A stretch of 35,436 bases of DNA from JAUVIB01 sp964424545 (GTDB lineage Bacteria > Calditrichota > Calditrichia > Calditrichales > Calditrichaceae), in contig CAYRJN010000010.1 of NCBI GenBank assembly GCA_964424545.1, forward strand, positions 1 through 35,436, read 5' to 3'. Shown here piece after piece: positions 23,752 through 32,674 of the stretch. The position numbers were made by a program, and so were the translations under genes. The notes under the pieces are model-generated. The model was not told the DNA's origin and ran no database searches. It worked only from the letters and a program-made list of their open reading frames with translations. The first letter of the stretch is position 1, and each line of letters opens with the position of its first letter.

Positions 23752-25236
23752 TTACTCTTCGTCGCTGACAAGACGATCAAAAATATCAAGATAGCGTTTT
23801 GCCGATATTTCCCATGAAAAGTCTTCGCTCATAATGCGTTTTCGCAATTCGTTCCACGCTTCTTTGTTTGCAAAATATTCAACGGCGTCTTTGGATGATT
23901 TAATAATGCTCTCCGCCGAAAGGTTTTCCAATATAAATCCCGTGCCTTCTCCCGTTTTTTTATCAATATGTTCTACGGTATCAAAAAGCCCTCCTACAGA
24001 GGAAACAATCGGCACCGTTCCATATTTTAAGCTGTAAATTTGTTCCAATCCGCAGGGCTCGTATCGCGAGGGCATTAGATATAAATCGGAACCGGCAAAA
24101 ACAAGATGCGCCATTTTGTCGTCATATTTAGGGCTGTAACTGATTTTATGCGGAAATTTCTTGTGATATTCTTTGATCTTATCAACGAGTTCTTTCTCGC
24201 CGTCGCCGAGAATAATCAACTGCAGGTTAAGCTGCAGTAATTCGTCCAAAGCCTCGATTATTAAATCGATACCTTTAAGTTTGGACAAACCGGTAATGAC
24301 GCTCATTAAAGGAATGTTTTCATCATAAGCGAGCCCGAGACGCATCAGCAGCATACGTTTGTTTTCAGCTTTGCCTTCCAACTCGTCGGCGCTGAATTTT
24401 TTTAACAGCAATTTATCTTTATCCGGCGACCAAACACTGTAATCGATTCCATTGAGTATTCCTTCGAATTTATCGCCTTTTTCCTTGAGGAACTCCGCCA
24501 TACCGTAGCTTTTATCAGGATCATTTAAAATTTCGTGGGCATAGTTCTCCGAAACGGTTGTAACAAAATCGGAAAAGTATACGGCGCCTTTGGTTAAATT
24601 CAGTTTGCCGTCTTTGTTAAACATGCCTCCTTCTCTCGTTTGACTTTCGTCAAATTCTATTTCTTTTGCTTTGTCAATATCAAAAACGCCTTGTTCACTC
24701 AGGTTGTGAATAGTATAAACGGTTTTGACTCCCTGGAAGAAGGGATCGCCGATATACAGTGTTTTTAGGTAAACGGGTACAAAAGAGGTCTGCCAGCCAT
24801 TGCAATGAATGACATCGGGCTGCCATGAGAGAATTTTAAGCGTCTCCATGATTGCGGCAGAAAAATAGGCAAAACGTTCCGGATTGTCCTCGTAAGGCTT
24901 TTGCGTTTTGGGATCGCTGTAAATACCCGGACGCGCAAAATATTTGGGAATATCTACAAAATAAACTTGCACTTTGCTGTCGGGAATAAAAGCCGATTTT
25001 ACGTTGGCAATTTCGCTTTTTCCGTTTAGCGTTACGGGAATCTCACGCAGCCGAATCACCTCGCGCAGAACATATTTACGTTCATTAATAAATTTATATT
25101 TAGGCATCATTACCCGGATTTCCTGATTAAAGCCTTTATACGCTTTTGGTAATGCGCCGCAAACATCGGCCAGTCCGCCTGTTTTGGCAAAAGGAGATAC
25201 TTCCGAAGCAAGGTATAATATTTTTAGCTGTTTCAT
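23752..25236 (-). CDS. glgA: Glycogen synthase (ADP-glucose, GT5)
   Basis: GlgA extends alpha-1,4-glucan from ADP-glucose. The 494 residues match bacterial GlgA. The substrate-binding KTGGLADV lies at 18-25, the N-terminal domain holds VIHCNGWQTSFVP, and the C-terminal domain has MPSRYEPCGLEQIYSLKYGTVP with the nucleotide-sugar-binding Glu, then VSSVGGLFDTV. It starts with GGGGA before the ATG. It stands alone, divergent from the BatA-type gene. No branching enzyme or ADP-glucose pyrophosphorylase lies next to it. Confidence 0.95.
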   Translation of the reverse strand: MKQLKILYLASEVSPFAKTGGLADVCGALPKAYKGFNQEIRVMMPKYKFINERKYVLREVIRLREIPVTLNGKSEIANVKSAFIPDSKVQVYFVDIPKYFARPGIYSDPKTQKPYEDNPERFAYFSAAIMETLKILSWQPDVIHCNGWQTSFVPVYLKTLYIGDPFFQGVKTVYTIHNLSEQGVFDIDKAKEIEFDESQTREGGMFNKDGKLNLTKGAVYFSDFVTTVSENYAHEILNDPDKSYGMAEFLKEKGDKFEGILNGIDYSVWSPDKDKLLLKKFSADELEGKAENKRMLLMRLGLAYDENIPLMSVITGLSKLKGIDLIIEALDELLQLNLQLIILGDGEKELVDKIKEYHKKFPHKISYSPKYDDKMAHLVFAGSDLYLMPSRYEPCGLEQIYSLKYGTVPIVSSVGGLFDTVEHIDKKTGEGTGFILENLSAESIIKSSKDAVEYFANKEAWNELRKRIMSEDFSWEISAKRYLDIFDRLVSDEE

Positions 25237-25622
25237 ATATTCCCCAAATTAAAATGTTGTTTTTCTGCCGTTATTTTATGACTGATTCGCTTTGTGACAT
25301 AAGCATAAATCGCTGAATTTTTATAACAAGACAATTTTAATTCAAACCGCGCTTTTTTTATACCCTGATAATTGCTATGATTATGGGGTGAAGTTTAAAG
25401 TCCGGAGATTAAAATCGGTATTTGTCATTTGAAAATCTAATTTATGTTGTTCAGATTGAAGACATATAATATGCCTATCGGCATAAAGTTACTTAATTTT
25501 TTGTTTCTAATCAAGTTAATAGCAAAAACTTTTCCGTATTATCGTTTTATTATTTGTGAAAATGAGAAATAAGTAGTATTTTTTGAAAAATTGATCACTA
25601 ATTATTATTAATTTATGGAAAT
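25237..25622. other. Divergent intergenic region between glgA and the BatA/VWA gene
   Basis: The region should hold promoters for both directions. On the plus strand TATTAT at 25537-25542, preceded by CCG, is a fair -10 box but has no good -35. A short ATGCC/GGCAT hairpin lies near 25471-25484. I see no convincing glgA promoter, no gene and no repeat. Confidence 0.4.
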
Positions 25623-27638
25623 ATGCTGGGTTTTCTTAATTCAATCATTCTACCGCTTATCGCCGCCGTAATAATTCCCGTTATTATTCATTTCCTGAAT
25701 AAGCAAAAAACAAAAGAAATAGAATTCAGTACGCTGCGTTTTCTCAAATTACTCGAAAATAAACGCATAAAACGTCTGCGTATTTATCAAATTCTTTTGG
25801 TTGTCATCCGAATGTTGTTTTTACTCTTTCTGATCATGGCTTTTGCCCGCCCGACTTTAAAACATTCATTGTGGAACGGCAAGACCGCTGCCCGTACAAC
25901 GGCCGTGTTTATCATGGATAATTCCTATAGTATGCAAAGTTATACAAACACCGCAACCTATTTTTCAAAAGCGCAAGAGATATTCAAAAATATTTTGACG
26001 ACCTTTAATGATAATGACGAGGTATATCTTTTACTGCCAGGAGAAAACGATTCTTCTTCTATCCTGCAGTTGGGCAAAGTTGATCAAGCGCATTGCCAAT
26101 CGACCTACCTTACGCCGAATTTTTCAGAACCGTTAAAGCGGGGCGAGGCTATTTTACGTTCTCGTATAAATTATAATAGGGAATTGTATTTCCTAAGCGA
26201 TTTTATGATTAATAAAAATTTAATGAATATAAAATTTCCGGATATTGCTTCGCGTATCTATCTTATTAATCTTAAAAACAAAGAATCATGGCATAATGTC
26301 GGTATAGACAGCATGTATTTAAAGACCAATATTTATGAATCGGGTAAAACCGTTGAGGTACGGATTCTTTTACATAATTATAGCGACGACGACAATGCCG
26401 ACGTCAGGGTCGATCTGTTTTCTTCCGATAATCGTGTGGCTATGGAACATTTTAATTTATCGGGAAACGAAATCAAAGAAGTTGCGTTAAACTATATACC
26501 GGCCACAGGCGGTATGCAATTTTTACAAGCCGAGATTAATGACGATGATTTACAGGTTGACAATGCTTATTATATGAATTATCTCATTCCTCAGGAAATT
26601 TCGGTTCTGCTTGCGGATGATAGTCCCGATATTTTCTTAAGAGCGGCTTTACAGGCGCTTTCGCAGAAAACGGTTATACGGTATGAACAGACGACTTACG
26701 CCTATTTTCAGGGTAAAGATTATAATAAATATGATATTATTATCTTAAACGATCCGCAAAAAATTTCAAACGCCGCAGTTCAACGGCTTGAGGCTTTTGT
26801 GAAGAATAATAAAGCTGTTTTTTTAATTCCAGGGGAAAATTCCACGCCCCGACAATTAAACGCTATGTTTAAGGAAAAAATGTTTTTAAGTCAAAAAAAC
26901 GTCAATAACAGCAATGCATATTATGCCTTTAGCCGAAAATCCATATATCAGGAATTATTTAAACCCGTTTTCAGTAAATATAATAAGGCGGTTGACCTGC
27001 CTAAAATAAGGCGCTATTTTCAAATCAATCCGAGAGGAACGATTCCGATACTCTCTTTGGAAAACGGAAACGCTTTTTTAAGCCGCTATTCGGATAAAGG
27101 GTTATATTTAATCGCGTCCTCTTTTGCACCGACATGGAACGATTTTGCGCTTAAGGGGCTTTTTGTTCCCATGCTATATCGTATTCTTTACGCAGCCATT
27201 CAACACACGACGCCGCAGAATAACTATATCACGGGAGAAAGCATTAAACGGATAATCGCGAACGGCATCTATGCTAAATATGTTTTGCGTGATTTACATG
27301 ATAATTCTTTTGAAATCATACCGGAACAAATCGGCGGTAAATATGTTTTGAATGTAGGAAGGTTTTCGCATCCAGGAATATACAGAGTCTTTAACGCGGC
27401 CGATATGGTTGACGCTTTTTCCGTGAACGTTTCGTCCGCAGAGCTTAAGAAGCCTTATGCCGATATGGAAAAAATAATGCCCGATGCCGTTTGGTTAGAC
27501 GCAGACAAAGATCCGAAAGCTCGGATTATCGAGGCGCGTAGCGGTCAGGAGCTTTGGCTTTTCTTCCTTATTCTTGCTATATTAATGTTGTTTACGGAAA
27601 TGTTGTTGATTAAAAAAATTGAAGGTAAAAGTAATTGA
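25623..27638 (+). CDS. BatA-domain, VWA-containing membrane protein
   Basis: 671-residue protein of the type common in Bacteroidetes-like phyla. The N-terminal BatA domain (about 1-80) has two hydrophobic segments with FLNKQKTKEIEFSTLRFL between them and ends in ARPTL. A von Willebrand A domain follows, whose MIDAS-like motif MDNSYSM puts Asp99, Ser101 and Ser103 in the metal-binding positions. A long beta-rich region, probably periplasmic, runs to a C-terminal TM segment (about 643-662) and a short basic tail. Related proteins lie in aerotolerance (Bat) or MoxR-linked loci, but no MoxR ATPase is next to it here. It leads a three-gene unit with hflX (21-nt gap) and the propeller gene. Confidence 0.85.
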   Translation: MLGFLNSIILPLIAAVIIPVIIHFLNKQKTKEIEFSTLRFLKLLENKRIKRLRIYQILLVVIRMLFLLFLIMAFARPTLKHSLWNGKTAARTTAVFIMDNSYSMQSYTNTATYFSKAQEIFKNILTTFNDNDEVYLLLPGENDSSSILQLGKVDQAHCQSTYLTPNFSEPLKRGEAILRSRINYNRELYFLSDFMINKNLMNIKFPDIASRIYLINLKNKESWHNVGIDSMYLKTNIYESGKTVEVRILLHNYSDDDNADVRVDLFSSDNRVAMEHFNLSGNEIKEVALNYIPATGGMQFLQAEINDDDLQVDNAYYMNYLIPQEISVLLADDSPDIFLRAALQALSQKTVIRYEQTTYAYFQGKDYNKYDIIILNDPQKISNAAVQRLEAFVKNNKAVFLIPGENSTPRQLNAMFKEKMFLSQKNVNNSNAYYAFSRKSIYQELFKPVFSKYNKAVDLPKIRRYFQINPRGTIPILSLENGNAFLSRYSDKGLYLIASSFAPTWNDFALKGLFVPMLYRILYAAIQHTTPQNNYITGESIKRIIANGIYAKYVLRDLHDNSFEIIPEQIGGKYVLNVGRFSHPGIYRVFNAADMVDAFSVNVSSAELKKPYADMEKIMPDAVWLDADKDPKARIIEARSGQELWLFFLILAILMLFTEMLLIKKIEGKSN

Positions 27639-27659
27639 ATTTAATAATGAAGATACGAA

Positions 27660-28949
27660 ATGATAGAAACGAATATTGAATCGGGGCATACTGCGGAAAC
27701 CTGTGTTTTGGTGGGACTCCTGAAGGCAGGACAGGATAAACGAATAATAAGCGAGCACCTGAAAGAATTGGGCGAATTGGCACGAACGGCGGGAGCGGAA
27801 GTAGCGGATGTTTTTATTCAGGAACGTTCGGCGCCGGATCCGGCTTATTTTATCGGTAAAGGTAAGGCGCAAGAAATAGCTATGTTTATTGAGATGAACG
27901 AGATCAATCTGGTTATTTTTGACGATGAACTCAGTCCGGCGCAAACAAGAAATTTGGAGCGAACGCTCGCCGTAAAAGTGATCGATCGCGCCGCTCTTAT
28001 TCTCGATATTTTTGCGGCTCACGCCCGCAGCAGCGAAGCGCGTATTCAGGTGGAATTGGCGCAATTAAATTATCTTTTGCCGCGGCTCACGGGACATTGG
28101 AAGCATCTGTCGCGGCAGGTGGGCGGCATCGGCACAAAAGGACCGGGCGAAACACAGCTGGAAACCGACAGGCGGTTAGTAAGAACCAGAATAGCCGCTT
28201 TAAAAAGGCGTTTGCACAAAATCGAAAAACAGACGAAGACACAGCGCCGTCAACGTTCCGAAATTTTTCGCGCCGCGTTAATCGGCTATACCAATGCGGG
28301 GAAATCAACCTTGATGAACGCCGTGACCAATGCCGAAGTGCTGGTGGAAGATAAATTGTTTGCCACGCTTGATACGACCATCAGAAAATTGAGACTCGGT
28401 AGTGAAAACTATGTTTTGTTAAGCGATACCGTTGGATTTATCCGTAAACTTCCCACGCATCTGATCGCTTCGTTTCGTTCGACGCTGGCCGAAGCCGTCG
28501 AAGCGGATTTGCTTATCCATGTCGTCGACGCTTCGCAACAGAATTACCGCGAAAGCATCGAAGTGGTTTCTTTTATTTTAGCCGATCTCGGGGTTGAAAA
28601 AAAACCGCAGATTTTGCTTTTTAATAAAATGGATAATATAAAAACGGAAGCCGCTATAAACGAACTTCAACATAATTATCCCGACGCCTTGTTTGTTTCG
28701 GCAAAAAGACGGATAGGGATAAACAATTTACGCAAGAGAATAAATGAAATTATCGGCAGACAATATGAAACGCTGCAAGTAAAATTCGATTACTCAAAAG
28801 GGGAGATAGAAAATCGAATTCACCGCTTGGCTAAGGTAATCGAACGAAAATTTGACGAAAATTATATCTATTTTACCATTAAATATCCCATGGAAAACCG
28901 CGCTAAAATTCAAGCGCTGTGGGAAGAAACAGGTGTAACAATTCAATAA
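27660..28949 (+). CDS. hflX: Ribosome-associated GTPase HflX
   Basis: HflX binds the 50S subunit and splits stalled or stress-inactivated 70S ribosomes. The 429 residues show the N-terminal HflX domain (about 15-130) with PDPAYFIGKGK and FDDELSPAQTRNLE. The GTPase-preceding helical segment contains QVGGIGTKGPGETQLETDRR. The G-domain has G1 GYTNAGKST (209-217), G3 DTVGFIRKLP, G4 NKMD and G5 SAK. It is encoded between the BatA-type protein and the propeller protein in one transcription unit. Confidence 0.96.
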   Translation: MIETNIESGHTAETCVLVGLLKAGQDKRIISEHLKELGELARTAGAEVADVFIQERSAPDPAYFIGKGKAQEIAMFIEMNEINLVIFDDELSPAQTRNLERTLAVKVIDRAALILDIFAAHARSSEARIQVELAQLNYLLPRLTGHWKHLSRQVGGIGTKGPGETQLETDRRLVRTRIAALKRRLHKIEKQTKTQRRQRSEIFRAALIGYTNAGKSTLMNAVTNAEVLVEDKLFATLDTTIRKLRLGSENYVLLSDTVGFIRKLPTHLIASFRSTLAEAVEADLLIHVVDASQQNYRESIEVVSFILADLGVEKKPQILLFNKMDNIKTEAAINELQHNYPDALFVSAKRRIGINNLRKRINEIIGRQYETLQVKFDYSKGEIENRIHRLAKVIERKFDENYIYFTIKYPMENRAKIQALWEETGVTIQ

Positions 28950-28959
28950 GAGATTAACG

Positions 28960-30525
28960 ATGAAAAATGTCTTTCTTACTCTTTTCGGCATGCTTTTGTA
29001 TTTACCGTTAACGGCTCAAGTTGTCCATCAAATAGATTTTGACCGCTTTACGGTGTATAATATTAAAGATTGGATCGTTTATGGTCCCGCCAACGAGATA
29101 ACTTCCATCGATATCGGTCAGGTTGACGCCTATATCGGCACGAGAAAAGGAGGTATTCTGCGTTATGATCTTTTTAGCGGGAAATGGAAATATCCGTTTA
29201 CTACCGGAAGCGGTCTGCGCAGCAATCATATTCTTAGCGTTGTTTACGATTATAAAGAAGACCGTGTTTATGCCTTAACGCCCAAGGGTATCGACGTTTA
29301 CAATGAAGCTTTTGATTATTGGGAAGCGGCGCAAAACGATCTTCTTCCGCGGAAACGCCATCCTACAAATGAAGAGTTACAATATTATTATGCTAACGGT
29401 GGATATAATTACCCTCCGTTTTATCGTCCGAGTAATTCGGAATTACCGGATTTTTTCACCAATCGAGATTATATATATCGTCTTGAAGGCGAGATAATCG
29501 ACCGCGATAATAACGTTTTTCAACTAACGGACCGCGTGACCGATCAATTTCGGAGAATTTGGGTCGGCACTAACGGCATCGGCGTGGGTATCGGCGACTT
29601 GAATACTCTTAATTTGAAAATTATGCGCCGCTCGGTTCCGGATGTTTTGTTAAGAGACGTTTTATTTGACGGCAGCAATCTGTGGAGCGGCGGGGCCGGC
29701 AATCCCGACAATCAATCGGGTATCGGATTCTGGAATCGCAATAAGGATGTTTGGCAATATTACCGCGCCGGTTATAATCTTGATATTTATAATGACAATG
29801 TGCGCGTTATCGAAAAATTCAAAGGGAAAATATACTTCGGCACAGCGGGATGTTTATTGGTGTTTAATAAAGAAAAAGAACTATGGAAGAGTTTGGTTCA
29901 GCATGACGGTTTGCAATCGGAGGTAATAAACGATCTTTATGTTTTTGATAATAAATTGTTTATAGCGACGGAAACAGGGTTTAATTGGATTGACGCGTCG
30001 GGAATAGGGATTAATTCGCCGAAAAATAAAATTCTTAACGGCTTGGAAATATTTAAGTTCGCCTCGCTCGATACCCTATTGCTGCTGGCCACGAAGAGCG
30101 GTGTTTATACTTTTTATCCCAAAACGCAGGAGATAGCCCGTTTTAATATTCGGGCCGCTTTGCCGGATCATCATATTACCGCCATAAAGAGAAATAAAAA
30201 CGAACTTTGGATTGCCGGTTTAACGGGGATTATCTCTTATAATATTAAGAAAAACCTATGGCAATCGTATGTCGATATCCGCCAATATGTTAATGGAGAA
30301 ATACGGGATATTGTCTTTACAAAGGGACACATTTGGTTTGCGACGGAAAACGGTCTGCTTGAGTACGACCGTAACAGCGATTATTGGTATCTTTACACCA
30401 AACGTGACGGCCTACCGAGCAATAATTTGTTCCATATTGATAAATATAAGGGCGAATTATGGCTTAGCGGTTCAGGCGGGATTACCGTATTTCGTCATAA
30501 ACGTTTGGAAAAATTAGAAGAGTGA
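28960..30525 (+). CDS. Exported beta-propeller protein
   Basis: 521-residue protein with a signal peptide (MKNVFLTLFGMLLYLPLTAQ). Repeated blades resemble two-component-regulator or PQQ-type propellers: segments with GL.SN.I followed by WxGT or WFAT, such as YIGTRKGGILRYD, IWVGTNGIGVGIGD, LWIAGLTGIISYN, IWFATENGLLEYDRN and LWLSGSGGITVF. No sorting domain or TM segment follows, so it is probably periplasmic or secreted by another route. It begins 10 nt after hflX. Its partner and function are unknown. Confidence 0.8.
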   Translation: MKNVFLTLFGMLLYLPLTAQVVHQIDFDRFTVYNIKDWIVYGPANEITSIDIGQVDAYIGTRKGGILRYDLFSGKWKYPFTTGSGLRSNHILSVVYDYKEDRVYALTPKGIDVYNEAFDYWEAAQNDLLPRKRHPTNEELQYYYANGGYNYPPFYRPSNSELPDFFTNRDYIYRLEGEIIDRDNNVFQLTDRVTDQFRRIWVGTNGIGVGIGDLNTLNLKIMRRSVPDVLLRDVLFDGSNLWSGGAGNPDNQSGIGFWNRNKDVWQYYRAGYNLDIYNDNVRVIEKFKGKIYFGTAGCLLVFNKEKELWKSLVQHDGLQSEVINDLYVFDNKLFIATETGFNWIDASGIGINSPKNKILNGLEIFKFASLDTLLLLATKSGVYTFYPKTQEIARFNIRAALPDHHITAIKRNKNELWIAGLTGIISYNIKKNLWQSYVDIRQYVNGEIRDIVFTKGHIWFATENGLLEYDRNSDYWYLYTKRDGLPSNNLFHIDKYKGELWLSGSGGITVFRHKRLEKLEE

Positions 30526-30559
30526 GGCGCATAATAGGCGGTAAAACAAGCGTTGACTG

Positions 30560-30588
30560 TTGACGTATTATGAATAATCGCGTAAATT
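30560..30588 (+). promoter_or_regulatory. Candidate promoter of the MFS transporter gene
   Basis: TTGACG (30560-30565) and TAAATT (30583-30588) are 17 bp apart, with GCG before the -10 box. An overlapping TTGACT begins 7 bp further upstream. The start codon is about 76 nt downstream of the -10 box. Confidence 0.5.
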
Positions 30589-30664
30589 CACTTCATTGTA
30601 ATATTTCAAAACACTGGATTTTGTTCAAGATCTAAAATTTAAACCATTGAATCGGAGCGTGGAT

Positions 30665-32245
30665 ATGGAAGAGGACGCGTTACAAGAGCAGGAATCGGTT
30701 AAAGGCTTCGGTGCGGCCGTGAAAAAATCGATTGATGAGTTAAAAACAACCTTTCGGGCTTTTTTTAAAGCGCCGCGGGCTTTATGGGGCATTAACGTTG
30801 CCTATGTGATTGAAGGTTTGGTTTACTTTGGTATTTTAACCATTCTCGGAAAGTATTGTTCCGAAAACGTCGGTTTAAGCGATCTTTACGCCGGCTGGGT
30901 TTACGGGGGCGTTACCGGCGGCATCACTTTTGCCATGCTGCTGCTTGGCGGTGTATCCGATAAAATCGGCGTGCGGCGATCGTTAATTTTAGCCTTGATT
31001 ATGATGATGAGCGGTCGCGCTTTGATCGCTTTTTCGGGAACCATACCGCTTGGTCAAGGCGCTGCGTCACCCATGTTTTTTATGATGATTATCGGTTTGT
31101 TTATAATGGTCGTGGCCTACGGCTTGTATCAGCCGGCGGCTTATGCGGGCATTAAACGCTATACTACTGAAAAAACGGCCGCTATGGCGTATGCCGTCAT
31201 TTACGGACTTATGAATCTCGGCGCTTTTTTTTCCGGCTTTATCTCGCCGATCACGCGCCATCATTTTGAGACAATTTTCCCGCCCAATGGTTTAACGGCC
31301 GTATTTTGGGTTTATACGGGACTTACATTGATTGCCGTTTTGACGACGGTGTTTATTCTCACTAAAAAAACCGATAAAGCGGCTGTAGATATGGTGGCGC
31401 TTGAGAATAAAAAAAACGGCAAGGAAGAAAAAGCGCTTAAAAAAGAGATTAAAATAAATAATATACCTTTTTTGCTCTCGCTTGGCGTGCTTGGACTATT
31501 CGCCGTTTTAACCGTAATGAGTAAACGCGGCGATGTTAACCTGTCGCCTTTTGTGGGCTATTTCGGTTTGGGGTTGACGGCCGTTCTCGCTTTATGGTTG
31601 TTTTTAAAGGATCGTCCTGATCATCCCTTTAGAGATAAGCGTTTTGTCTATTTTATTTTTATTCTTATTCCGGTGCAGACGCTATTTGCTCATAACTGGT
31701 TAACTCTGCCCTATTATTTGGATCGGGCTTTTGCCGGCACCTTTGTGGGCGAATATTTTGAATTTTTTGCCAACATCAATCCCATTTTGGTCTTTCTTTT
31801 TGCTCCGGTTATTGCAGCCCTAACGGCAAGAACCGACGTTTATAAAATGATGATATACGGTACGCTGGTTATGGCGCTGCCGACCTTTTTGCTCTCCTTC
31901 GGACCCAATGTTTATCTTTTTTTAACTTACGTTTTATTGATGACCATCGGTGAATCTATGTGGCAGCCGCGGTTCCTGCAATGGATTGCCGAGATCGCGC
32001 CGGAAGGAAAAACGGGTTCCTACATGGGTATCGGACAGCTACCTTGGTTTTTGACTAAAATGATTACCGCCTTTTACTCCGGTTATTTTGTTGCCAATTA
32101 CATTCCAAAACCGGAGAGCGGGTTGGAAATGCACACAGGCGAGATGTGGTTTTATTACGGATTAATCGCCGTGGTTTCGCCTATCGGCTTGATTTTGGCT
32201 AAGAAATGGATGCAAAGGGGAATGAAACAAAAGAGTGAAAATTAA
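30665..32245 (+). CDS. Major facilitator superfamily transporter
   Basis: Inner-membrane secondary transporter of 526 residues with about 12 TM segments. The loop between TM2 and TM3 shows GGVSDKIGVRRS, the MFS motif-A equivalent. A charged central loop (near KKTDKAAVDMVALENKKNGKEEKALKK, written here only as its position, about 238-268) parts the two six-helix halves. I use the ATG at 30665, with GGAG 7 nt upstream, over the TTG at 30647. The N-terminal 25 residues are acidic and cytoplasmic. The substrate is not apparent; some resemblance to peptide-transporter-like MFS proteins is only an impression. Confidence 0.85.
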   Translation: MEEDALQEQESVKGFGAAVKKSIDELKTTFRAFFKAPRALWGINVAYVIEGLVYFGILTILGKYCSENVGLSDLYAGWVYGGVTGGITFAMLLLGGVSDKIGVRRSLILALIMMMSGRALIAFSGTIPLGQGAASPMFFMMIIGLFIMVVAYGLYQPAAYAGIKRYTTEKTAAMAYAVIYGLMNLGAFFSGFISPITRHHFETIFPPNGLTAVFWVYTGLTLIAVLTTVFILTKKTDKAAVDMVALENKKNGKEEKALKKEIKINNIPFLLSLGVLGLFAVLTVMSKRGDVNLSPFVGYFGLGLTAVLALWLFLKDRPDHPFRDKRFVYFIFILIPVQTLFAHNWLTLPYYLDRAFAGTFVGEYFEFFANINPILVFLFAPVIAALTARTDVYKMMIYGTLVMALPTFLLSFGPNVYLFLTYVLLMTIGESMWQPRFLQWIAEIAPEGKTGSYMGIGQLPWFLTKMITAFYSGYFVANYIPKPESGLEMHTGEMWFYYGLIAVVSPIGLILAKKWMQRGMKQKSEN

Positions 32246-32250
32246 TCTAA

Positions 32251-32292
32251 TAGCCGCGAATGTCCAGCTAAAGATTAGTCCATTCGCGGCTA
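32251..32292. terminator. Strong hairpin between convergent genes, probable terminator
   Basis: A perfect 12-bp stem, TAGCCGCGAATG (32251-32262) with CATTCGCGGCTA (32281-32292), encloses an 18-nt loop. It follows the MFS stop by 5 nt, and also lies just past the end of the decayed sorting-domain gene on the other strand. The T-tract is weak on the plus side (AATTATTT), so it may act in both directions. Confidence 0.6.
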
Positions 32293-32294
32293 AA

Positions 32295-32674
32295 TTATTT
32301 GATAAATATCATTTTCTTTACATCCCGTAATTCTCCTGCTTCAATACGATATATCTAAACGCCGGATGCCATTCCTTTAGCATCGCATTCAATCTCATGC
32401 AAGCCGGCTTACAAATGTTTATTAATCAAGGCTTTTACAAGCTGACGAAAATTGTTATAGACTTCAATCTTTACATTGACCGCTTTTGGAAGAGAAAATT
32501 CTATCCGGGTGAGGGGATTAAAAGGATTGGGATAATTATTAACTATAAATTCAGATGGAATTGAATCTGTTTCTTCCGGAATAGTATATTCAACGTTCAT
32601 TCGATCTAATCTTGAAGCGGAAAATTTATACCGCCGATTTCATTCAAAAAAGCGGTATCATTATAATAATTTCC
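32295..32674 (-). pseudogene. Decayed C-terminal sorting domain of a secreted protein
   Basis: Read on the minus strand, this encodes the tail of a type IX-like sorting-domain protein: EYTIPEETDS, then NNYPNPFNPLTRIEFSLP, then QLVKALINKHL, and after an in-frame TAA (32409-32411) AGLHEIECDAKGMASGV, a TAG (32355-32357), and IYRIEAGELRDVKKMIFIK to a normal stop at 32295. The TAG stands where the domain normally has Tyr (GVYIYR). Cys stands where Trp is usual (EIEW). Upstream, NEIGGINFPLQD (32609-32674) is in another frame, so one base has also been lost near 32606. It does not match the intact sorting domain of the neighbouring 870-residue protein, so it is the remnant of a different gene. Confidence 0.8.

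Noticed and set aside
29666..29926. Open frames inside the beta-propeller gene in other frames
   Set aside because: They are shadows of a well-supported gene with a signal peptide and repeated blades.
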